This document shows positions 1 through 8,687 of a stretch of 21,379 bases of DNA, piece by piece. Position 1 is the first letter of the stretch. Each line of letters opens with the position of its first letter. The notes beneath the pieces are model-generated. The model was not told the DNA's origin, made no database searches, and saw only the letters and a list, made by a program, of their open reading frames with translations. This DNA is from JBKEDC01 sp047971925. GTDB lineage: Bacteria > Bacteroidota > Bacteroidia > Bacteroidales > Prolixibacteraceae. Where the stretch lies: assembly GCA_047971925.1 (NCBI GenBank), contig JBKEAC010000065.1:1-21379 (forward strand), written 5' to 3'. Both the position numbers and the translations under genes were made by a program.

Positions 1-125
1 GGGGTGTTATAAATTTCGGCAAACATAGATATTTATTTATTTTTCTTTTTTATAGCTATCATTTATTTATAAAGATAGGTCTATATTTTATTTTTCGAAT
101 GCAATTTTTCAAGCTCATTTGTTGT
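1..125. other. AT-rich intergenic stretch
   Basis: This is the AT-rich sequence beyond the terminator of the minus-strand arabinosidase operon. I see no convincing coding region, RNA or promoter in it. It is probably the space between that operon and a gene lying outside the window. Confidence 0.5.
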
Positions 126-166
126 AAAAAGAAAGGCTGAGAAAATGAATCCTCAGCCTTTCTTTT
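126..166 (-). terminator. Rho-independent terminator of the GH43-GH51-GH43 operon
   Basis: A stem of about 15 bp pairs 126-141 (core AAAGGCTGAG) with 152-166 (core CTCAGCCTTT) around a roughly 10-nt loop. Read on the minus strand it ends in a run of five T, starting about 20 bases after the stop codon of the last gene. The plus strand also ends in CTTTT, so the element could work in both directions. Confidence 0.85.
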
Positions 167-187
167 AAGAATTTTGAAATGCCCATT

Positions 188-1189
188 TTAATCTTCCACG
201 AGTTGCATGAAATCAGGGAATCCATTTTCTAGCCAAAGCACCTCTCTTGCTCGTGTTGCACGATTGGTGTCGCTTAGTTCGTGTCCTTTAATTTCTTTAT
301 AGTCTCTTGCATGATATATCATGATTGTTTTGCTGCCATCTTCAGAAGTTGTGAATGAATTATGTCCAGGTCCATAGCGTTTTGCTTCTTCATTGGTGTA
401 AAAAACCGGTCCGGGCGATTTATTCCAATTGTTGATATCCATGATGTCTGCTTTCTGGTCAATCCAAAGTAAGCCCATGCAGTAATTGTGATTCGTTGCA
501 CTTGCCGAATAGGTAACAAAGATTTTTCCCTTATTCTTAATAACAGCTGGACCTTCATTTACATTATATTTTTGGCGTTCCCAATTGAATGTTGGATCGG
601 TAATCACAATTTCTTTTCCCGTGATTTCAGTCGGACTTTTCATTTCCGCCATCACTAGCGATGTTCCACTTGCCCAGTTGTGCACATTCTGCGCCCAAAT
701 CAGGTAGTTTTTACCTTGGTGTTCAAAAACGGTGGCGTCGAGTGAAAATGATGAAGTCTTTGTTTTTATTTGTCCCTCTTCTTTCCATTTTCCTTTCATC
801 GGGTCTTTATCATTGCATGAAAGCACCCACATGCGAATGTTCCAAATGTTTTCTGCTTCTCCGGCTGCGAAATAAATATACCATTTCCCGTTAATTTTAT
901 GCAGTTCGGGAGCCCAAATGTGCGCACCCATTACACCCGATGTGTGTTTTTCCCAAAGAACTTTCTCATTTGCGGTTTTCAATCCATTGATTGTTTTTGC
1001 CTCGCGAAGAACAATTCGGTCATATTCAGGAACGGTTGCAATGAGATAGTAGGTGCCATTCGTGTCTTTCCACACCCATGGGTCGGCACGTTGTTCAGCT
1101 AGTGGATTATCGAATTTTACTTCTTGAGCTATGATTGCGTTATGATATATCATCAGCAAGGCTAGGAAGAGCATGAATTTCTGTTTCAT
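188..1189 (-). CDS. Secreted GH43 family glycosidase (probable exo-acting alpha-L-arabinofuranosidase)
   Basis: The product is a 333-residue five-bladed beta-propeller hydrolase of family GH43, predicted to release arabinose (less likely xylose) from the non-reducing ends of plant arabinans or arabinosides in the periplasm. Residues 1-21 form a signal peptide ending before Gln22. The three acidic GH43 residues are visible: base Asp36 in RADPWVW, pKa-modulating Asp151 in LDATVF, and acid Glu212 in NEGPAV. His276 in GPGHNSF matches the conserved propeller-centre histidine. The length is that of a single catalytic domain with no accessory module. The style resembles the group I associate with exo-1,5-alpha-L-arabinofuranosidases (GH43_26-like), but that subfamily call is from memory. 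It is the last gene of a three-gene operon, 17 bp after the GH51 stop codon, and is followed by a terminator. The fold is secure; the exact linkage is not. Confidence 0.88.
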   Translation of the reverse strand: MKQKFMLFLALLMIYHNAIIAQEVKFDNPLAEQRADPWVWKDTNGTYYLIATVPEYDRIVLREAKTINGLKTANEKVLWEKHTSGVMGAHIWAPELHKINGKWYIYFAAGEAENIWNIRMWVLSCNDKDPMKGKWKEEGQIKTKTSSFSLDATVFEHQGKNYLIWAQNVHNWASGTSLVMAEMKSPTEITGKEIVITDPTFNWERQKYNVNEGPAVIKNKGKIFVTYSASATNHNYCMGLLWIDQKADIMDINNWNKSPGPVFYTNEEAKRYGPGHNSFTTSEDGSKTIMIYHARDYKEIKGHELSDTNRATRAREVLWLENGFPDFMQLVED

Positions 1190-1206
1190 AAAAATTAGCT
1201 TAGTGG

Positions 1207-2733
1207 TTATTGAATTTGAATCAACACGACCGATTTCGAGGGGATGTTTAAAGTGAGTTTCCCATTTTTAACATTAGGAACTTTAAAATCTTGAATATTC
1301 ACTACTTCCGATTTCCCGAAATCATTGTGGTCGTTCATTTCTTTTGATGTGATGATTTTTCCAGTTGCTTTTGCGTATTTGGCATCATCAATATTTAAAG
1401 TTACTTCCTCGCTATTATTCGGATTCAAGTTGCATAATGTTACCGATAGCACATTGTTTTTCGTTGAGGCAGAAAGATTGATTGCTGGAACACTTTTGTT
1501 GTTAAGTGTATATTTTGTACTCTCGCCCGATTCGGGTACAAGATCTGCATCTTGATGAACGGCATACATCTTAAACACATAATATGTGGGTGTGAGCACC
1601 ATTTTTTCTTCTTTAGTTAGAATTACCGATTGAAGCACGTTGGCAGTTTGTGCAATGTTGCTCATTTTTACGCGATCGGCATGTTGGTTGAATATATTTA
1701 AATTTACCCCTGCAACCAATGCATCGCGAAGTGTGTTTTGCTGATAAAGAAAACCTGGATTTGTTCCCTCTTCCACATTAAACCAATTGCCCCACTCGTC
1801 AACAATTAAGCCGATTTTTTTATCGGGATCGTATTTGTCCATAATAGCAGCGTGTTTCTCAATGAGTTCATTCATGCGAAGTGTGTTATTCATGACCGAC
1901 ATCCAATCGGTTTCATTAAACTTCACTGCATCGCCTTTGTCGCTCCACGAGTTGGTAAAAGTGTAGTAATGCAAGGAAACACCTTGAACCAAATGCCGAT
2001 GACGAGTTGTTTTCTGCATCAACACATCCATCCAATTATAATCATCAATGTTCGGTCCGCCTGCAATTCGATACAGATTTCCGTGGCAATAACTAGCAAA
2101 ACGATTATACAAATCAGCGTAATATTCGGGCGACATATGTCCTCCACACCCCCAGTTTTCATTGCCAATTCCCCAATATTTCACTTTCCAAGGTTCTTCC
2201 CTTCCATTCTGCTTGCGAAGTTCAGTCATCGGACTAATGTTTGACGAAGTGACATATTCAACCCACTCTGAAGCCTCTTGCACTGTGCCCGAGCCAACAT
2301 TTAGATTAATGTATGGTTCCGCATTGATTAATTCGCAAAATGCCAAAAATTCGTGTGTGCCAAAACTGTTGTTTTCGGTCACTCCTCCCCAATGAACATT
2401 CACAATCGAGGGGCGCGATTCTTTTGCTCCGATACCATCTTTCCAATGATAAGTGTCGGCAAAACATCCGCCAGGCCATCGAAGAAGCGGAATTTGCATT
2501 TCTTTCAAAGCACCTACTACATCATTTCGAAATCCATTGGTGTTTGGAATTTGAGAATCTTCACCAACATAAATACCGCCATAGATGCAATTGCCAAGAT
2601 GTTCCGCAAAGTGACCATAAATCTCTCGATTGATTTTTGTAGTTGCTTCTTTTGTGTGCAGTGTAAATTCCGATTGTGCCGATGCAGCACTGCCAATGCC
2701 TAAAAGGAAGGCTAAGGTTTTTAGTTGTTTCAT
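1207..2733 (-). CDS. Secreted GH51 alpha-L-arabinofuranosidase
   Basis: This 508-residue retaining glycosidase is predicted to cleave terminal alpha-L-arabinofuranosyl residues from arabinan, arabinoxylan or arabinosylated glycoproteins. A signal peptide covers residues 1-19 and ends at SAASAQ, placing the enzyme in the periplasm or outside, whereas many GH51 enzymes of Gram-positive bacteria are intracellular. The (beta/alpha)8 barrel shows RWPGG at 85-89, acid/base Glu192 in GIGNENWG and nucleophile Glu313 in VDEWGNW. The last 120 or so residues form the usual C-terminal beta-sandwich. The length matches the family. The start is fixed by the signal peptide, and A-rich sequence with no Shine-Dalgarno site precedes it, as usual in Bacteroidota. 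It lies 23 bp after the upstream GH43 lipoprotein gene and 17 bp before the second GH43 gene, so the three are almost certainly cotranscribed. Confidence 0.94.
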   Translation of the reverse strand: MKQLKTLAFLLGIGSAASAQSEFTLHTKEATTKINREIYGHFAEHLGNCIYGGIYVGEDSQIPNTNGFRNDVVGALKEMQIPLLRWPGGCFADTYHWKDGIGAKESRPSIVNVHWGGVTENNSFGTHEFLAFCELINAEPYINLNVGSGTVQEASEWVEYVTSSNISPMTELRKQNGREEPWKVKYWGIGNENWGCGGHMSPEYYADLYNRFASYCHGNLYRIAGGPNIDDYNWMDVLMQKTTRHRHLVQGVSLHYYTFTNSWSDKGDAVKFNETDWMSVMNNTLRMNELIEKHAAIMDKYDPDKKIGLIVDEWGNWFNVEEGTNPGFLYQQNTLRDALVAGVNLNIFNQHADRVKMSNIAQTANVLQSVILTKEEKMVLTPTYYVFKMYAVHQDADLVPESGESTKYTLNNKSVPAINLSASTKNNVLSVTLCNLNPNNSEEVTLNIDDAKYAKATGKIITSKEMNDHNDFGKSEVVNIQDFKVPNVKNGKLTLNIPSKSVVLIQIQ

Positions 2734-2756
2734 TTATTGCTTGTTTTATCGTTTGA

Positions 2757-3761
2757 TTATTGAATTCCTTCTGATGTCATCAAGATTCGCTGAAGCGTTG
2801 AATCGCTATTGTAGTATAAACGATCAATGCACACCGATCGGCGATAGCTTCCTCCATCAGGTTGCAAAGCTCCCGTGTGGTAAATATAATACCAATTCTT
2901 TTGATATTCCACAATTGCTTGGTGATTCGTATTGCTATTTCCTGCCAATTCATTTAAAATTCCTACGTGTTCCCATGGTCCTTCAATTGATTTACTCATG
3001 GCATAGGCCGTTTTTTCGGGAAATTGGTAAGCATAAGAAAGGTAATACCATTCTCCTCGTTTGTGAATGTATGGTGCTTCTGTGTAATGTGGTAAGTCGA
3101 TGGTGTGAATTTCTCCATCGAGCTCTATCATGTTGTCTTTTAATTTTGCCCAATAGCAAACGGTGTTTCCCCAATAAATATAAGCTTGTTTATTGTTGTC
3201 GATAAACACTATTGGGTCAATGTCATCCCACATGATTTGCGTGTGCTCCGTTGTCATGTCGTTGCTTATCAGTGCCGCTCCAATTGCATCTTTAAATGGA
3301 CCCGTTGGGCTATCGGAAACCGCCACTCCAATCGATTTTCCAGGAATAGAACCATGCTCAACGGTTGCATACCAATAAAATTTGTCATCTCTCTCAACAA
3401 CATCGCTCGCCCATGCGCTGTGTGCTGCCCACTCGAAATCGCTAGGTTTTAAGGGTGAAGAATGTTCAGTCCAATTTACTAAATCAGTGCTCGAATAAAC
3501 AAGCCATTCATCCATTTTGTAAAACTCGCTTCGGGCAGGTGCCTCATCATGTCCCGCATATAAATAAACGGTGTCATTGTGTACTAGTACACTCGGATCG
3601 GCTGTATATTTATCTCGAATGATCGGATTATTAACATGTAATGAATTTCGGTTTTTTGCTCTTTCAGTTTCAGTAACTTCTGGTTTGCTATCTCGCTGAC
3701 CGCATGATATCGTCGAGAGAAAAAGCAGTGTGCAAAATAGTTTTGACTGCGTGCTTGTCAT
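2757..3761 (-). CDS. GH43 family lipoprotein glycosidase
   Basis: This 334-residue GH43 five-bladed propeller carries a lipoprotein signal: a hydrophobic segment followed by TISC with Cys20 as the lipidation site. It is therefore predicted to be anchored in the outer membrane. The catalytic acids are Asp55 in TADPSVLV, Asp182 in DDIDPIVF and Glu228 in YTEAPYI; His280 matches the central histidine. The sequence is clearly different from the other GH43 in this operon, so the two are not recent duplicates and probably take different substrates or linkages. Alpha-L-arabinofuranosidase or beta-xylosidase activity are both possible; arabinosidase is favoured by the GH51 and GH127 neighbours. It is the first gene of the operon. 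Its upstream region (3762-3907) holds a 21-bp-spaced direct repeat and a near-consensus -7 box. A lipoprotein acting first, before periplasmic GH51 and GH43, is a common arrangement in Bacteroidota saccharolytic loci. Confidence 0.88.
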   Translation of the reverse strand: MTSTQSKLFCTLLFLSTISCGQRDSKPEVTETERAKNRNSLHVNNPIIRDKYTADPSVLVHNDTVYLYAGHDEAPARSEFYKMDEWLVYSSTDLVNWTEHSSPLKPSDFEWAAHSAWASDVVERDDKFYWYATVEHGSIPGKSIGVAVSDSPTGPFKDAIGAALISNDMTTEHTQIMWDDIDPIVFIDNNKQAYIYWGNTVCYWAKLKDNMIELDGEIHTIDLPHYTEAPYIHKRGEWYYLSYAYQFPEKTAYAMSKSIEGPWEHVGILNELAGNSNTNHQAIVEYQKNWYYIYHTGALQPDGGSYRRSVCIDRLYYNSDSTLQRILMTSEGIQ

Positions 3762-3792
3762 GTTTTTGTGAGTTTAGTAATTTTAAGATGCA

Positions 3793-3849
3793 TAAAGGTA
3801 GTGTTCCTAGTCTTTTGCGAGGTGGATTAATTCACATGTTAGGTGGATT
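3793..3849 (-). promoter_or_regulatory. Candidate HTCS-activated promoter of the GH43-GH51-GH43 operon
   Basis: On the minus strand the 9-mer AATCCACCT occurs twice (plus positions 3841-3849 and 3820-3828), exactly 21 bp apart. Nineteen nt after the proximal copy comes TACCTTTA (3793-3800), a 7 of 8 match to the Bacteroidota -7 box TAnnTTTG, about 31 nt before the GH43 start codon. No TTG is present at the expected -33 position; the proximal repeat lies there instead, as expected for an activator-dependent promoter. Tandem sites two helical turns apart are typical of AraC-family dimers. The repeats are seen; the function is inferred. Confidence 0.5.
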
Positions 3850-3907
3850 TTTAGAGAAATTGATACTTTTCTGAACGTATTAGCAAGGGAAGTAGTGAAA
3901 TAAATAA

Positions 3908-6900
3908 TTATAGTGGCGACTTATGACCATATTCTCTTTGATAATCACTCGGACTAATTTCATAAAACTTTTTAAAAATTCTACTAAAATATTTTGGGTC
4001 ATTGAATCCCGATTGAAAGGCAATCTCTGCCATGGTGAGCGATGATGTTTGAATGAGTTGTGCTGCTTTCTTGAGTTTGTAGGTATTGATAAAATCGGTA
4101 ATACTCATGTTAGTGAGTAATTTGATTTTCTTATAAAGTAAACTTTTACTCACGAGCATCTCAAGTGCAAATTGATCAGCCGAAAAATCTGTGGAATTCA
4201 ATTTGTCTTCTAAAACCCGATAAGCTCGTGCAATAAACTCCACATCAACTTTATTTTTTGTAACTTCTTGAGGAAGAACGGGCTTTGGACTACTCAATAG
4301 TTGCTTCACCTGATTTCTTGCTGCAATGATATTTTTAATCTTTGCTCGTAAAATTGCTAGATTAAATGGTTTAGTTATATAATCATCGGCACCTGCTTCT
4401 AATCCAATTAAATAATCTTCTTCCATGTTCTTTGCTGTTAACAGAATGATGGGAATATGGCAAGTTGATAAATTTCCCTTTAGGCATTTGCATAATTCAA
4501 CACCATTTAAATTCGGCATCATGACATCGCTGATAATTAAATCAGGTGAAAACTGCTGCGTTAATGTCAATGCCATCTCACCATCAACAGCCTCCATGAT
4601 TTGATAATTTTCAATGAAAAGCTCCGATAAAAAGAAACGTAAATCGGCATTGTCTTCAACTAAAAGAACTGTTGGCTTTTCTGAAGTGCAACTTAAATCG
4701 TTGACAGCAATTTCAGCTTGTTGGCTTAAAAGATGCTGCTCCGACGAAATTTCGAGCTGTAGCGATTTTAAGTTTTCCGAAAGGTCTAAAGATATTGGAA
4801 CATGCTCTGATAGCAGCTCGTTGGGATCATACGATTCCGATGTGTAGGGTAAATATACTGTAAATGTGCTCCCTTTGCCTAAAGTGCTTTCCACCTTAAT
4901 CTTTCCATGAAGAGCTTCCACCATTTCTGCTGTTAAGTCTAAGCCGATGCCCGTACTATTATAATCCTCAATACGATTTTCTTCTAGTTTGTAATAACGA
5001 TTAAATATCTTTGGTAGATGTTCATCCGATATACCCTTACCATTATCTGTTACCTTTATCTCAACACTCGGGGAAGCTAAGGGCGACGAAATGTCGTGTA
5101 AATGAAAGTTTAATTGAAGTGAAATTGCACCACACATGGGAGTGTGCTTGAAAGCATTCGAAAGTAAATTATATAAAATGTGTTCAATCTTTTCTGAATC
5201 AAACCAACTTTCAGTAACATCATTTTCAACCTGATAAGAAAATTCTATTTCTCGCTGTGAGGCTAATTCTCGAAAAGATTCATAAATCCGGCGAATGAAA
5301 AGAGACATGTTTCCTTGAATAACCTGTAGTTTTAATCCATCATTTTCAACTTTCCTGAAATAAAGAAGCTGATTAATAAGGTGCAACAAGCGTTGTGCAT
5401 TTCTATTCATCACTTCAAATAACGGCATGTCTTTTTCTTCTTTTTTATACTTGTTAAGAAGCTGTTCTAATGAGCCAATGATTAATGTTAGTGGGGTGCG
5501 AAATTCGTGAGAAATATTAGTAAAGAAACGAAGACGCTGACTGTTTACGCGCTTAACTTCTTCGTTGAGTGCTAATAATTCTGCATGCTGATGCGAAATT
5601 TGTTCATTCTGCTTCTCAAGTGTGTTTTTTTGTAGTTCAATTTCAAAAGTCCGAATCTGAACCAATTTTTCAAGCTCTTCCTTTTGCTCCTGCAATCGAC
5701 GGGTGCGAAACCGAATGTAGAACAAACCCAAACCGATTAGAAAAATAACAACGAGTGAGTTGAACCAGAAAGTTTCCCAAAATGGTGGAATGACATGAAT
5801 TTGTAGCGAAATATAATCATCACTCCAAATGCCATCGGAGTTGCTCGATTTTACCTTGAAAATATAATCACCGCCCGAAAGATTTGTGTAGTTGGCAAAT
5901 CGACGTGATGAGGGCACAAAAACCCAATCTTGGTCAACTCCTTCCATCTGATAAGCATAGTCGATTTTTTCTGGAAGACAATAGTTTAATGCAGAAAACT
6001 CAATAGAAAAAACGGCATCTTTATAGGATAGATTAATTGAAGGACTATCACTAATGGGTTTCGATAAAATCACACTCGAATGATAACTTTCCCCAACTTC
6101 AACCTCCTTCCCAAAAATTGAAAATTTAGTGAATGATAATCTTGAAGCTGTCGAACTTGTATTAATTGCTGCAGGATCGAAATAGTTCAGCCCATTAATT
6201 CCACCAAAATAAAGATATCCATTTTTGTCGCAGAATGATGATTGCCAATAAAACTGATTATTCACCAAACCATCGTGCTGTGTGTAATTCTGAACCTTCT
6301 TACTCTGTGGATTAAAGCAGGAAAGACCATTATCGGTGCTTACCCACAAATTTCCCTTATGGTCTTCCTCAATGCCATAAATCACATCGTTACAAAGACC
6401 CTCATTCTCTGTGAAATTTGTAAAAACAACATCGCCATTCTTCTTATCTAAACGACAAATACCATTGCCATAGGTACCTATCCATATCTCACCTTTTGAT
6501 GATTCAAATAGTGAAATAATATAATTACCCGCAATTGAACACGAATCTGAACTGTCGTTTAAGAATAGCTCATAAGGGGGTGCACAGCTTGAACTCGCTT
6601 GCTCTAAATCGGCAACCCGAAAACAATATAAACCATACTCCGTGCCAACCCACACAAAACCCTTACTGTCAACAAGCATACATCCCACATGCAATTCTAA
6701 ACGGATCCCCGAAGATTCATTAATAGGGGTAAAACGCTTTTCCTGAGGATTGAAAATATCAATTCCTAGTCCCGTTCCGATCAATAATTCTGAATCGTTG
6801 AGATTGTCTATACACGATATAAAATCATAACCCAATGAATTTTCATCGCCTGCATTGTGAGTGTAATGCTCAAAATAGCCACTATTAATATGCGCAAGAC

Positions 6901-8182
6901 GATTCAAGCCTCCACCCCAAGTTCCCACCCATAAATTTTGCTCATGATCTCGATGAATAACCGATACAAAATTATTGCTTAAACTTCGAGAATCATTTGT
7001 TATTTTCCGAAAATACGTGCCCTGATTATCCCTAAATCTGCTCAAACCGCCTCCCGCAGTGCCAAGCCATAGATAATCATCTTCAACTAATATAGCATTG
7101 ACAGGGGTGCGAGCATTGGCACTGCTCTTGTCAAAATCCGATGCAATTGAATAAAATGGTTTCCGATGAATATTATAATATTCAACACCCGATTTGTCGG
7201 TACCAACCCAAACATTCCCACTCTCATCGGCAAGTAAAGAATTTACAAATGGGCTACCAAGTGATTCCGTATCCTTCAGCTGCTTAAAAACACATGCCTT
7301 CGAATCGTAATAATTAAGCCCCCCTAACGTCCCAACAATAACTGTGCCCAACTCATCTTCAATAATATCCTTCACCGTGCGATGACTCAAATCCCCGTCA
7401 AAATCCGACGAAGCTGGATAATGAACAAACGATCGATTGCTCAAATTGTATTTAAAAATGCCCGAAAATGCACTTCCAATCCAAACATTTTCCTGCGAAT
7501 CTTGAAAAATCTTTTGAACACTTACCGACCCTAAGCGCATGCGCAAATCATCATAAATTACATTTAGTACACCCGAATCTAGCGAATAAACAACAAGTCC
7601 ACCATCACTCCCAATCCAAATATTTTTCGTGTCAACAAATAAATCATTCACATTACTCAAGTCAATTTCACCTGGCAAAAACTTCGTAGCATCAAAACCG
7701 CCATCAGCAGCCGTATCAATTCTCCAAACACCTTTGCCAATCGTTGCCACCCAAACTCTTCCAGCACCATCAATTGCAATGTCTGCTATTGAAACCTGCT
7801 GCAAGGCATCAACGGAAACAAATTCAAAACGGCCGTAATCAAACAAGGCTATCCCCGATTCCGTCCCAACCCAAATATTCCCCAAAGTATCCTCAGCTAG
7901 CGATTGTGTGCGATTGCCTGAAAGCAGTGGAAAATCTTTCTTCTGGAAAACATCAAAACTGTAACCATCATAGCGGCACAAACCATTCCACGTGCCAAAC
8001 CACATAAAACCCCGTGAATCCTTCAACATGCAATCAACCGTATTTTGAGGCAAACCCTCTGAAGTGCTGATCTTTTGAAAAGAAATTTGCATAGCACCAT
8101 CAGTACTTACATGTGCAAAAATATCGAAAGTGGAGAATAAATTTAAACTTATGAAAAACAAAAAATAGAAATAAACTCTCAT
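3908..8182 (-). CDS. Hybrid two-component system regulator (HTCS 1)
   Basis: This 1424-residue single-protein phosphorelay senses a periplasmic oligosaccharide and controls transcription of nearby saccharolytic genes. It has a signal peptide (1 to about 23), then two seven-bladed Reg_prop beta-propellers: I count 14 blade motifs of the W-[VI]-G-[TS] type from Trp61 to Tyr658. A Y_Y_Y immunoglobulin-like domain (about 710-797) is followed by one membrane helix (about 803-824), a coiled coil (825-885) and the HisKA domain with His892 in NISHEFRTP. The HATPase domain has its N box at Asn1005/Asn1009, DNGKG at 1046-1050 and TGIGL at 1077-1081. The receiver has Asp1219, Thr1249 and Lys1271, and the C-terminal AraC-type DNA-binding domain spans about 1315-1415. 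All key residues are intact. The GH43-GH51-GH43 operon follows on the same strand 146 bp downstream and GH127 diverges upstream; both are likely targets. Family assignment is secure, the ligand unknown. Confidence 0.96.
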   Translation of the reverse strand: MRVYFYFLFFISLNLFSTFDIFAHVSTDGAMQISFQKISTSEGLPQNTVDCMLKDSRGFMWFGTWNGLCRYDGYSFDVFQKKDFPLLSGNRTQSLAEDTLGNIWVGTESGIALFDYGRFEFVSVDALQQVSIADIAIDGAGRVWVATIGKGVWRIDTAADGGFDATKFLPGEIDLSNVNDLFVDTKNIWIGSDGGLVVYSLDSGVLNVIYDDLRMRLGSVSVQKIFQDSQENVWIGSAFSGIFKYNLSNRSFVHYPASSDFDGDLSHRTVKDIIEDELGTVIVGTLGGLNYYDSKACVFKQLKDTESLGSPFVNSLLADESGNVWVGTDKSGVEYYNIHRKPFYSIASDFDKSSANARTPVNAILVEDDYLWLGTAGGGLSRFRDNQGTYFRKITNDSRSLSNNFVSVIHRDHEQNLWVGTWGGGLNRLAHINSGYFEHYTHNAGDENSLGYDFISCIDNLNDSELLIGTGLGIDIFNPQEKRFTPINESSGIRLELHVGCMLVDSKGFVWVGTEYGLYCFRVADLEQASSSCAPPYELFLNDSSDSCSIAGNYIISLFESSKGEIWIGTYGNGICRLDKKNGDVVFTNFTENEGLCNDVIYGIEEDHKGNLWVSTDNGLSCFNPQSKKVQNYTQHDGLVNNQFYWQSSFCDKNGYLYFGGINGLNYFDPAAINTSSTASRLSFTKFSIFGKEVEVGESYHSSVILSKPISDSPSINLSYKDAVFSIEFSALNYCLPEKIDYAYQMEGVDQDWVFVPSSRRFANYTNLSGGDYIFKVKSSNSDGIWSDDYISLQIHVIPPFWETFWFNSLVVIFLIGLGLFYIRFRTRRLQEQKEELEKLVQIRTFEIELQKNTLEKQNEQISHQHAELLALNEEVKRVNSQRLRFFTNISHEFRTPLTLIIGSLEQLLNKYKKEEKDMPLFEVMNRNAQRLLHLINQLLYFRKVENDGLKLQVIQGNMSLFIRRIYESFRELASQREIEFSYQVENDVTESWFDSEKIEHILYNLLSNAFKHTPMCGAISLQLNFHLHDISSPLASPSVEIKVTDNGKGISDEHLPKIFNRYYKLEENRIEDYNSTGIGLDLTAEMVEALHGKIKVESTLGKGSTFTVYLPYTSESYDPNELLSEHVPISLDLSENLKSLQLEISSEQHLLSQQAEIAVNDLSCTSEKPTVLLVEDNADLRFFLSELFIENYQIMEAVDGEMALTLTQQFSPDLIISDVMMPNLNGVELCKCLKGNLSTCHIPIILLTAKNMEEDYLIGLEAGADDYITKPFNLAILRAKIKNIIAARNQVKQLLSSPKPVLPQEVTKNKVDVEFIARAYRVLEDKLNSTDFSADQFALEMLVSKSLLYKKIKLLTNMSITDFINTYKLKKAAQLIQTSSLTMAEIAFQSGFNDPKYFSRIFKKFYEISPSDYQREYGHKSPL

Positions 8183-8212
8183 ACATTTTTAATTACAAGT
8201 TTCGTTTTGCTG

Positions 8213-8220
8213 CAAATATA
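8213..8220 (-). promoter_or_regulatory. -7 promoter box of HTCS 1
   Basis: On the minus strand this reads TATATTTG, a perfect match to the Bacteroidota -7 consensus TAnnTTTG, 30 nt before the HTCS 1 start codon. No clear TTG is found at -33 (the region reads GTTTACG), which suits weak constitutive expression of a sensor. Confidence 0.5.
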
Positions 8221-8264
8221 AATAAAAGATATCTTATTGCGTAAACACATTTTACACTTTTTCT

Positions 8265-8380
8265 GGGCGCGTGCCTCCCTGCCTCATCCCATCGCTAGGC
8301 ACCAGGCTTTCCGTTCCAATCTTTTGCTTCGTTCCTCCGCAAAAGGATTTCCACTGCAATCCTTCGCGCGGCTGCGCACC
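8265..8380. repeat. Modular structured intergenic repeat (Bacteroidota-type)
   Basis: This GC-richer block in an AT-rich spacer has a regular layout. Hairpin 1 is GTGCCT (8271-8276) with AGGCAC (8297-8302). Box 1 is at 8305-8321 (GGCTTTCCGTTCCAATC). Hairpin 2 is CTTTTGC (8321-8327) with GCAAAAG (8339-8345). Box 2 is at 8345-8361 (GGATTTCCACTGCAATC), matching box 1 at 13 of 17 bases. A short GCGC/GCGC hairpin follows at 8366-8377. From memory, blocks of this kind (GGGCGTGCC, then a hairpin, then GGCTTTCCG) are interspersed in many Bacteroidota genomes. Only one copy is in this window, so its repeat status cannot be shown here. Short open frames across it are judged spurious. Confidence 0.6.
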
Positions 8381-8398
8381 CAAACCGGTGTCGAAATT

Positions 8399-8444
8399 AG
8401 TGGTTAGTGCAGAGATGCAATATTCTCGCAGGAAACTAATCACT
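8399..8444. repeat. Imperfect inverted repeat
   Basis: AGTGGTTAGT (8399-8408) pairs with ACTAATCACT (8435-8444): 10 bp with a single G-T wobble, and some further pairing inside the 26-nt loop (GAGA with TCTC). It directly follows the modular repeat. The function is unknown. Confidence 0.45.
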
Positions 8445-8488
8445 CGCTTCCCCCTAAACCTTCAACCCATCAACAACATCTTCCCAAT

Positions 8489-8597
8489 TAAAAACTTGTT
8501 TTTAGAAGTCCAGTTATAGCAAAAAGCTTCGCTGATCTTAGTAGTCAAGAGGACGTGAAAACAAAGTTTTCTTCAAACTCGCTTAGCAAGATTGCTA
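8489..8597. repeat. Cluster of short perfect inverted repeats
   Basis: Three perfect inverted repeats occur within 110 bp: TAAAAAC-TT-GTTTTTA (8489-8504), GAAAAC-AAA-GTTTTC (8557-8571) and TAGCAA-GA-TTGCTA (8584-8597). None is followed by a convincing T-run, so they do not look like ordinary terminators. No gene is visible in this part of the 607-bp spacer. Confidence 0.4.
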
Positions 8598-8647
8598 AAA
8601 ACCCTATTTTGAGGAAATCCAAGTTAAAAACATAGATTATTCTCATA

Positions 8648-8687
8648 CATATGTTTGAGTTTTCTGGACAAATGTTTGAGAGAACTG
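8648..8687 (+). promoter_or_regulatory. 21-bp-spaced direct repeat, candidate HTCS operator for GH127
   Basis: ATGTTTGAG occurs at 8651-8659 and 8672-8680, exactly 21 bp apart. With flanks the pattern is CAnATGTTTGAGnnnnCTG in both copies (8648-8666 and 8669-8687). The spacing is two helical turns, typical of paired AraC-type half-sites. A weak -7-like TTTATTTG (8701-8708) starts 20 nt after the second copy, nearly the same geometry as at the GH43 operon. The repeat is plain in the sequence; binding by an HTCS is inferred. Confidence 0.5.

Noticed and set aside
2630..3205. 191-residue plus-strand open frame
   Set aside because: It lies antisense to GH51 and the GH43 lipoprotein gene, whose catalytic motifs are intact; it is a shadow frame.
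188..3761. The two GH43 genes as a recent duplication
   Set aside because: Their catalytic neighbourhoods (RADPWVW against TADPSVLV, LDATVF against DDIDPIVF) and lengths between motifs differ; they belong to separate GH43 groups.
8252..8519. Short open frames on both strands (63 aa minus, 82 aa plus) in the divergent spacer
   Set aside because: They run across the modular hairpin repeat and other inverted repeats, with no recognisable protein signature; the translations look like those of a non-coding repeat.
8584..8597. TAGCAA-GA-TTGCTA hairpin as a terminator
   Set aside because: The loop is only 2 nt and no T-run follows in the plus direction; no gene ends nearby.
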